DNA from: Gammaproteobacteria bacterium
Lineage (GTDB): Bacteria > Pseudomonadota > Gammaproteobacteria > Steroidobacterales > Steroidobacteraceae
Direction: 5' to 3'
DNA: 10,940 nucleotides
Assembly: GCA_028293775.1 (NCBI GenBank)
Contig: JAQGOD010000286.1
Coordinates: 1 to 10,940 of the forward strand
Positions 6,267 to 10,940 of this stretch are shown piece after piece. A program made the translations under genes and the position numbers. The stretch's first letter is position 1. Each line of letters begins with the position of its first letter. The notes beneath the pieces are model-generated. The model did not search any database and was not told the DNA's origin. It worked only from the letters and a program-made list of their open reading frames with translations.

Positions 6267-7733
6267 TCAGGGCGGGACTGCCGCGATGTCAATCGCTCCC
6301 ATGGAAAGCGCCAGTGCCGCCGCGGCGGTGTGTGCATTCGCACGCGCATCCTCAACCTGCGTGTCGCCTTGGACGACGGCGTTCTCTTCGGTGGCAAGAT
6401 CGGTATAGGTCCCGACCCCTTGGCGATACGAACGCAGCGCTGCCTCGTAGGCCGTGTGCGCAGCCTGACTCAAGACTGTGGCGGCATCATACTCGGCCAG
6501 GCTCGTCAACAATCCGTTATAGGCGCGCACTACTTGTTGCGAGGCGGAGTCGCGCGCGGCCGCCAGTTGTTCGTGCGCCTCGCGCGCTTTGGCATCCGCC
6601 ATGGAAATGCGATTTCGCCGCGTGCCACCGTCAAACAGGGGGACGCTAAACGACAGGAGAATGCTTTGTCCGGGCCGATTAATATGCGAATAAGGGCCGC
6701 CGTCGGAGTTCAACGAACCAATGTTCTGAAAGGCCTGGCCCGAGAGTTCAATCGTGGGATAGTAGGATCGCCGCTCGCCCTTGAGAGCCGCCTCGGCCGC
6801 ATCCACTTTGCCGAGTGCGGCGATGACATCGGGCCGGTGCGCGAGCGCTTGATCGACCGCCTTGGATACAGTGGCGGCCGGAGCGGGCGGTAGCGGCAAC
6901 TCTGCGCTATCCACGACATCGATTTCCGTAGCAGCGGGCACTCCGAGGGCCGCGATGAGATTTGCGAGCGCGGTTCTCTCGGCGCCCTCGGCCGCTGCCA
7001 GCGTGTAGCGTGCTTGAGCCGTTTGCCGCTGCGCCTGCGCGACAGCAACCACGGTGGCGAGGCCGTTATTCTGCTTGGCAACGGCGGCATCCTGAGTTGT
7101 AAGAGCGGTACTCAAGGCCTTCTGCGCGGCATGGAGCTTCCCGCGCGCGGCGCCTAAGTCAAAATACGCTTGCGACACATCGAAAATGAGCTTCTGATGG
7201 GCACCCGTGAAGGCCACGTTGGCGACAAACGAGTCTGCGCGCGCGGCCTGCAGTTGGGCACCGCGACGGCCGAAGTCGAACAGCAACCATTTCAATGCGA
7301 GCGCGGGAATCACTTCCCGCGTATCGGAGACGAAATAGCCTGCTGGTACCAGGTTTCTTGGCATTGGCAACGGCGTGTGCTGAAAGCCGCCGATGGCTTG
7401 CAAGGAAAGCTGCGGCAAGTACGCGCTTTCTGCGAGGCCGATACCCGCGGCCGCTTCACGCGCTGCTTCCCAAGCTTCCCGCGTTTTTGGATTTTCCCTT
7501 TCTGCCAGATCGACCAGCGCGGCCAGGTCGTACTGCTTCTGCGGAACCGAAAAACGGGCATCACCCAGGGCTTCGGCGCGGCGGATGGCCGATTCGGGAA
7601 TCGCCCAGGGTTGCGAGGGGCTTGGCGGCGCTTGAGCCACCGCCAGTTGAGCGCTGAGCGGCAAGCTGAGCCCGACGGCGAACATTTCAAGGAGCGGGCG
7701 GCGCGATCGTTGCGACTCAGCGGCTTTCGTCAT
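6267..7733 (-). CDS. TolC-family outer-membrane efflux channel
   Basis: This 488-residue outer-membrane factor should trimerise into a beta-barrel plus periplasmic alpha-tunnel that docks on the MdtN-like adaptor encoded just upstream. A Sec signal peptide ends near residue 35 (LAVAQA, cleaved before PPSPSQ). The two OEP repeats lie at about 70-265 and 285-480, with the typical RPDV at 300-303 starting the second repeat and LFDGG at 366-370 before its long helices. The start ATG at 7733 overlaps the end of the adaptor gene by 17 nt and lacks a strong ribosome site, implying coupled translation. In E. coli the matching position holds mdtP, but MdtP is a NodT-type lipoprotein; this protein has no lipobox Cys, so it is a functional counterpart rather than a clear orthologue. 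Confidence 0.88.
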   Translation of the reverse strand: MTKAAESQRSRRPLLEMFAVGLSLPLSAQLAVAQAPPSPSQPWAIPESAIRRAEALGDARFSVPQKQYDLAALVDLAERENPKTREAWEAAREAAAGIGLAESAYLPQLSLQAIGGFQHTPLPMPRNLVPAGYFVSDTREVIPALALKWLLFDFGRRGAQLQAARADSFVANVAFTGAHQKLIFDVSQAYFDLGAARGKLHAAQKALSTALTTQDAAVAKQNNGLATVVAVAQAQRQTAQARYTLAAAEGAERTALANLIAALGVPAATEIDVVDSAELPLPPAPAATVSKAVDQALAHRPDVIAALGKVDAAEAALKGERRSYYPTIELSGQAFQNIGSLNSDGGPYSHINRPGQSILLSFSVPLFDGGTRRNRISMADAKAREAHEQLAAARDSASQQVVRAYNGLLTSLAEYDAATVLSQAAHTAYEAALRSYRQGVGTYTDLATEENAVVQGDTQVEDARANAHTAAAALALSMGAIDIAAVPP

Positions 7734-8745
7734 GATGCACTTTGACGGATGCAGTTAAACCCACGTGCATGGCAAAAGGGGGCGGGCCGTCGAGCCGAAC
7801 CCAGACAGGAAATCGCTGCGCGACTACCACCCAGTTGAGGTCGCGGCCGACGACTGGAAGTCCGGGACCGCCTTGATCAGTCGATTGCACGCCTGCGCCC
7901 AAGCTTTCCACCCGTCCTGCGAAGGCGTTGTTGCTCTCGGACATGGTCCACACCGTCGCACGATCGCCGACGGCGATTCGCGGCAATTCGGTTTCTCGAA
8001 AGTCGGCGATGGCGTACCACGCATCGGACTTGATGAGACTGAAGAGCGGATGGCCGGCGACGGCAAAGGTGCCTTGCGCAATTTGCAATCCGACTACCTT
8101 TCCGGCAAACGGGGCACGCAAGGTCGTCAAATCGTAGTTGCGCGCGGCATTGGCCGCCGCCGCTTCCGCGCCTTCCAATTGCGCTTCGAGGCTTAAAGTA
8201 TCGCCCACCGCCTGGCGCGCCTGGGTGGCGCTGCGGGTGAGCGCTTGAAGGGATGCTTCGGCGGAGGCTTCGTTCGTCTTCGCTTCGTCCAATTGCTGTT
8301 GCGTAACGAAGCCGGGTTTCACCAGCGGCTCAAGCCGTTTGCGCGTGTCCTGGGCAAACCTTAGCTGGTCGCGCGCCTTCTGCACTTGGCTCATTGCCGC
8401 TTGGACGCCGGAACCTTGGGAGGTGACTTGACGTCCCGTCAGAGCGATCTGTGCCTTAAGAGCGGCCACCTGAGCGCGCGCTTGGCGCAGTTGCAATTCA
8501 TATGGCACCGGATCAATGACGAGCAGCGGCGCACCCTTTGCAACATCTTGATCATTGGTCACGAGAATCTGGACAATACGGCCGCTGATCTCCGAGGCCA
8601 TCGCCGCGCTGTAGGCAAAGATGCGCGCATCGTGCGTGCGCGGGCGCCGATCGATCGCGAAGACGACGAGAATGCCGAGAACGATGGCTAGTCCGATTGC
8701 CATCGTTGCAATCACTTTTCCACGAAGCGATTTGCTTTCACTCAT
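7717..8745 (-). CDS. mdtN: MdtN-like periplasmic adaptor (HlyD/membrane fusion protein)
   Basis: This 342-residue adaptor is almost the length of E. coli MdtN (343), and recalled MdtN sequence aligns throughout. One N-terminal membrane anchor (about 12-31) is followed by the first lipoyl half-motif (SEISGRIVQILVTNDQDVAKG, roughly 51-71), a coiled-coil hairpin (83-200), the second lipoyl half (LRAPFAGKVVGLQIAQGTF, about 209-227) and a beta-barrel with ADFRETELPRI. Near the end, RDLNWVVVAQRFPVWVRLD matches the MdtN/AaeA signature. It should link an inner-membrane pump to the TolC-like channel. In E. coli that pump is MdtO (FUSC type), absent here. The gene starts 9 nt after the ytcA-like stop and has no obvious Shine-Dalgarno, so re-initiation from ytcA is plausible. 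Confidence 0.9.
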   Translation of the reverse strand: MSESKSLRGKVIATMAIGLAIVLGILVVFAIDRRPRTHDARIFAYSAAMASEISGRIVQILVTNDQDVAKGAPLLVIDPVPYELQLRQARAQVAALKAQIALTGRQVTSQGSGVQAAMSQVQKARDQLRFAQDTRKRLEPLVKPGFVTQQQLDEAKTNEASAEASLQALTRSATQARQAVGDTLSLEAQLEGAEAAAANAARNYDLTTLRAPFAGKVVGLQIAQGTFAVAGHPLFSLIKSDAWYAIADFRETELPRIAVGDRATVWTMSESNNAFAGRVESLGAGVQSTDQGGPGLPVVGRDLNWVVVAQRFPVWVRLDGPPPFAMHVGLTASVKVHHDESR

Positions 8746-8754
8746 AGGTATTTT

Positions 8755-9054
8755 TCAAGACAGCCAGATCAACCACATCGCGAAGGTGCCTGCACAGCCA
8801 ATCGCCAGCATGACGACCAAAGGGATTGGTAGCTCTTCGAGCATTCCAAAGGCCTTGAAAATTGCTCGGGCGGCGAGTGCCAACGCAAGGCCCACCAGCG
8901 CGCAAACCATCCAAGACGGAAAATACGAGCCTAAAATATTCCGCGAGGGCGCACCGTCGCAGCCGCCCAGTAAGCCCAGAAGCGATGCCGCGCATGAAAA
9001 CCGAACCGCCGGCGCAAAGCGGTAGAACACGCTGCCGCGCTCCGAAGAACTCAT
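8755..9054 (-). CDS. ytcA: YtcA-like small membrane lipoprotein
   Basis: This protein of about 99 residues (from ATG 9054) has a lipoprotein signal (SCAASLLGLLGGC, lipobox LGGC), the segment NILGSYFPSWMVCAL and two membrane helices. E. coli YtcA, encoded just before mdtN, has the same plan: a lipobox, then VIGAYYPSWFFCAI and two helices. Start choice is uncertain; in-frame ATGs at 9066 and 9081 and a TTG at 9099 are possible, and none has a strong ribosome site. 9054 gives a length nearest E. coli YtcA (91). The role of YtcA is not established; its fixed position beside mdtN suggests a small accessory of the efflux system. The mdtN-like gene follows after 9 nt. Confidence 0.8.
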   Translation of the reverse strand: MSSSERGSVFYRFAPAVRFSCAASLLGLLGGCDGAPSRNILGSYFPSWMVCALVGLALALAARAIFKAFGMLEELPIPLVVMLAIGCAGTFAMWLIWLS

Positions 9055-9093
9055 CGCGATATTCATGAGAAGCAGTGTCATCGGTTTATGCGC

Positions 9094-9121
9094 CGCCAAC
9101 AGTCCCCCCTTTGGGGGAGCG
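9094..9121. repeat. Intergenic palindromic repeat, copy A
   Basis: The core AGTCCCCCCTTTGGGGGAGC forms a C5-6/G5 stem with a TTT loop. With its flanks (CGCCAACAGT before, AGCG after) it repeats almost exactly at 10187-10212, differing only by one C and one G in the stem. It lies about 30 nt after the stop of the hydrolase gene and just before the ytcA-like gene. No T-tract follows on either strand, so if it ends transcription it does so atypically; a REP-like element or mRNA 3'-end stabiliser is equally possible. Confidence 0.7.
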
Positions 9122-9150
9122 ACTTCGGGACTACCGCGATGGCCCGGTAC

Positions 9151-10137
9151 TCATCCCTTAATAAAGGCCAACAGATCCGCGTTGATCGTGGCAGCCTCGG
9201 TAGTCGGCATACCGTGCGGGAAGCCCTTGTAGGTTTTCAAAGTCCCGTTCTTCACCAACTTGGCGCTCAGCGGACCAGAGTCCGCATACGGCACGATCTG
9301 GTCGTCATCGCCGTGCATCACCAACGTGGGAACGGTGATTTTCTTCAAATCTTCCGTGAAATCGGTCTGGGAGAAGGCGACGATGCCATCGTAGTGCGCC
9401 TTGGCGCCTCCCATCATGCCTTGGCGCCACCAGTTCTGAATGACTCCCGGTGAGATCTTCGCGCCCGGTCGGTTGAATCCGTAAAAGGGCCCTGTGGGCA
9501 AATCGAGATAGAATTGGGACCGATGTTCGGCAACCTGCGCCTGCAGTCCGTCGAACACGTCCTTGGGTAGTCCGCCGGGATTGGACGCGGTCTTGACCAT
9601 AAGCGGCGGAACGGCGCTGATGAGCACTGCCTTCGCCACGCGATTCGCGCCATGCCGGGCGATATAGCGGACTACTTCGCCGCCGCCGGTCGAATGACCG
9701 ACATGCACGGCACCCTTGAGGTTCAGGTGCGAGGTCAGCGCCGCCAAGTCATCGGCGTAGTGATCCATATCGTGACCGTCGCCCGTCTGGCTCGAGCGTC
9801 CATGGCCGCGGCGGTCATGGGCGATGACCCGATAGCCGTGATTCAAGAAGAAAATGAGCTGCGCATCCCAATCATCGGAGGAAAGCGGCCAGCCGTGCGA
9901 AAACACGATGGGCGTCCCGCTGCCCCAGTCTTTGTAAAATAGCGTAACCCCGTCTTTGGTCGTGATGGTATTCATCCGTGCATCTCCGGTGTAATTTGAT
10001 GGATTGATTTCCGCTGGCGTCTCAGCCACCGCACCCCACGGTAGTGCGCACGCAGCGAGTGAAGCGGCGCCTGCAAGAAGTAGTTCGCGACGCGATAAGT
10101 CGGAATGACCCGCTCTGTTTGTCGACTGGTTTTGCAT
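9151..10137 (-). CDS. Tat-exported alpha/beta hydrolase, non-haem chloroperoxidase type
   Basis: This 328-residue protein consists of a leader of about 54 residues joined to a full alpha/beta hydrolase; family members often start at the position of Met55 ([18 protein letters not shown]). The oxyanion region is [16 protein letters not shown] precedes the lid, and the nucleophile Ser149 sits in GHSTGG. Asp279 (HGDDDQIVP) and His308 (FPHGM) complete the triad. This pattern marks the cofactor-free haloperoxidase/perhydrolase/esterase group; the natural substrate cannot be deduced. The leader has a twin-arginine motif (SRRELLLAG, Arg16-Arg17), pointing to Tat export of the folded enzyme. It also contains LAAC (Cys30), a good lipobox, besides a signal peptidase I-like site AVA-E (after 38). 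ATG 10137 is preceded by AAGGAG. The gene appears to be its own unit. Confidence 0.88.
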   Translation of the reverse strand: MQNQSTNRAGHSDLSRRELLLAGAASLAACALPWGAVAETPAEINPSNYTGDARMNTITTKDGVTLFYKDWGSGTPIVFSHGWPLSSDDWDAQLIFFLNHGYRVIAHDRRGHGRSSQTGDGHDMDHYADDLAALTSHLNLKGAVHVGHSTGGGEVVRYIARHGANRVAKAVLISAVPPLMVKTASNPGGLPKDVFDGLQAQVAEHRSQFYLDLPTGPFYGFNRPGAKISPGVIQNWWRQGMMGGAKAHYDGIVAFSQTDFTEDLKKITVPTLVMHGDDDQIVPYADSGPLSAKLVKNGTLKTYKGFPHGMPTTEAATINADLLAFIKG

Positions 10138-10142
10138 GGTGT

Positions 10143-10148
10143 CTCCTT
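10143..10148 (-). promoter_or_regulatory. Ribosome binding site of the Tat hydrolase
   Basis: AAGGAG on the minus strand ends five to six bases before the ATG at 10137. It is the strongest ribosome site on the minus-strand block and fixes the start that includes the full Tat leader rather than the internal Met55. Confidence 0.75.
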
Positions 10149-10154
10149 GGGCTG

Positions 10155-10166
10155 ATTCTAAAATTA
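10155..10166 (-). promoter_or_regulatory. Possible -10 region for the hydrolase gene
   Basis: On the minus strand this AT-rich stretch contains overlapping TAATTT and TAGAAT, both resembling a sigma-70 -10 box, in otherwise GC-rich DNA. TTGGCG, which lies in the adjoining repeat, is a possible but poorly spaced -35 (20 nt from TAATTT). The transcript leader would be only about 11-16 nt. This is a weak prediction. Confidence 0.22.
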
Positions 10167-10186
10167 TTCTGTGCGGCAGCTGCCCA

Positions 10187-10212
10187 CGCCAACAGTCCCC
10201 CTTTGGGGAGCG
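10187..10212. repeat. Intergenic palindromic repeat, copy B
   Basis: The core AGTCCCCCTTTGGGGAGCG has a C-run/G-run stem with a TTT loop. It is the second copy of the element at 9094-9121, sharing CGCCAACAGT upstream and AGCG downstream. It lies about 15 nt beyond the stop of the MscS-like gene and upstream of the hydrolase gene, so the two copies bracket the hydrolase gene as direct repeats. No T-tract is present on either strand. Confidence 0.7.
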
Positions 10213-10226
10213 GCTCGTAAGTGTTG

Positions 10227-10940
10227 CTAGCGTGAATTGTCGAAAAATGCCCGAATGCGTTGGAGTAGCGATTGGCGGGCACTGTCATCGGTAGCGCGAA
10301 CAGCCACGCCTCGATTGAGAATCGCGAGGCCGCGGCGCGCAGAGCGGTCAAATTCGGCATACAAGCTCGAATTTGCTGCGAGCAGACGCTTTATGACGTT
10401 GCAGTCGAGTCCATAGAGCTTGCAAAGCGTGCGAGCTGTGGCCGTGGCCGCATAAGGCGCGCCGGTGAGCAGACTGACTTCACCGATGTAGTCGCCAGCC
10501 CCAATATAGCCAGCCGTCTGCTCCCCAGAAAGTGCCGTATGTTGGCTGACTTCAAGAATTCCAGAGGCGACGACGAAGAGCATCGCTTCGGTTCCCCGTT
10601 GCGCAAACAGCACCTCTCCTGGTTCGAGCGTTTGCGGCTTGAAGTGGGCGGCCAATTCGGCCAGTTGCTCCGCATCCAGAGCTTCGAAGAGGATGATGTC
10701 TTGAAGAAGCTGCAGCACTACGTGAAGTGGCCGGCCCGTATCTTGATCGGGTGTTCGGCTGTCTTGCGCAGCGGGTAGAAAGTAGAGACCGGAATAGTAA
10801 AGTTGTCGCCTTGCATGCCGGAGCAGTAGATCTTTGGTCATTGAAAGGTGTTCCGTATCAGAGACCGAAAAATTCACCTGATATCGGCTTTCCTTCGACC
10901 CTAGGCGAGTCAGCAGGGCGCTAGAGGGCGGCACGGGACG
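10227..10940 (-). CDS. MscS-type mechanosensitive channel with C-terminal cyclic-nucleotide-binding-like domain (5' end outside window)
   Basis: The frame is open to the window edge, so the 237 visible residues are the C-terminal part of a longer protein. The first 50 or so ([11 protein letters not shown], then [19 protein letters not shown]) look like the cytoplasmic end of an MscS channel domain. A cyclic-nucleotide-binding-like domain follows, from [20 protein letters not shown] through [24 protein letters not shown] and [18 protein letters not shown]. Such fusions are thought to gate or modulate the channel during osmotic stress. At the phosphate-binding cassette the usual Arg (PRAAT) is Tyr here (PYAAT), so ligand binding may be altered or lost. 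The tail ([13 protein letters not shown]) is unremarkable. An internal GTG at 10934 could be taken for a start, but the MscS-like sequence argues for an upstream one. A stand-alone Crp-type protein is unlikely: there is no helix-turn-helix. Confidence 0.75.
   Translation of the reverse strand, partial: RPVPPSSALLTRLGSKESRYQVNFSVSDTEHLSMTKDLLLRHARRQLYYSGLYFLPAAQDSRTPDQDTGRPLHVVLQLLQDIILFEALDAEQLAELAAHFKPQTLEPGEVLFAQRGTEAMLFVVASGILEVSQHTALSGEQTAGYIGAGDYIGEVSLLTGAPYAATATARTLCKLYGLDCNVIKRLLAANSSLYAEFDRSARRGLAILNRGVAVRATDDSARQSLLQRIRAFFDNSR

Noticed and set aside
6330..6893. Plus-strand open frame inside the TolC-like gene
   Set aside because: It lies wholly antisense to a gene with clear signal peptide and OEP repeats; no motif of its own.
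1..10940. Search by eye for tRNA, rRNA, CRISPR arrays, transposase genes, toxin-antitoxin or defence genes
   Set aside because: No cloverleaf-like tRNA, no regularly spaced repeats, and no transposase, nuclease or toxin motifs were seen in the readable frames.

Overview
The window looks like chromosomal DNA of a Gram-negative proteobacterium, most likely a gamma- or betaproteobacterium. It has a Pqi envelope lipid-transport system, an outer-membrane TolC-family channel with its periplasmic adaptor, lipoprotein and Tat leaders, and a quinone-linked pyruvate dehydrogenase. The coding DNA is GC-rich with closely packed genes. The genus cannot be read from this sequence alone.

Left edge (1-600): no intact gene recognised. 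It holds fragmentary reading frames in shifting frames, including two tiny ORFs joined by an ATGA overlap (ends 372 and 479), and two C5/G5 palindromes. It reads like a decayed gene or junction region in front of the first real operon.

Plus-strand block (601-6237): poxB (pyruvate:quinone oxidoreductase), then two half-size PqiA membrane proteins, PqiB (three MCE domains), PqiC (outer-membrane lipoprotein) and a small two-helix membrane protein. Gaps are 20 and 22 nt at the two ends, and the pqi genes overlap by 4 nt at each junction, so the block looks like a single transcription unit. The Pqi proteins should form a trans-envelope conduit for lipids: PqiA in the inner membrane, PqiB spanning the periplasm, PqiC in the outer membrane. 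PoxB is a peripheral inner-membrane enzyme feeding electrons to quinone. Co-transcription would tie membrane-associated pyruvate oxidation to envelope maintenance.

Minus-strand block (6267-10940, convergent with the first): reading right to left, the C-terminal part of an MscS-type mechanosensitive channel with a cyclic-nucleotide-binding-like domain (cut by the window edge), a Tat-exported alpha/beta hydrolase of the non-haem chloroperoxidase type, then YtcA-like lipoprotein, MdtN-like periplasmic adaptor and a TolC-family channel. The last three resemble the E. coli ytcA-mdtN-mdtO-mdtP cluster, but no gene for the inner-membrane pump (MdtO) is present. Two nearly identical palindromic repeats sit just after the stops of the MscS-like and hydrolase genes.

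Most of the window is recognisable housekeeping or stress and envelope physiology. I see no clearly undescribed system. The points worth a second look are the missing pump, the poxB-pqi fusion operon, the palindrome family, the dual-signal leader of the hydrolase and the altered cyclic-nucleotide pocket.
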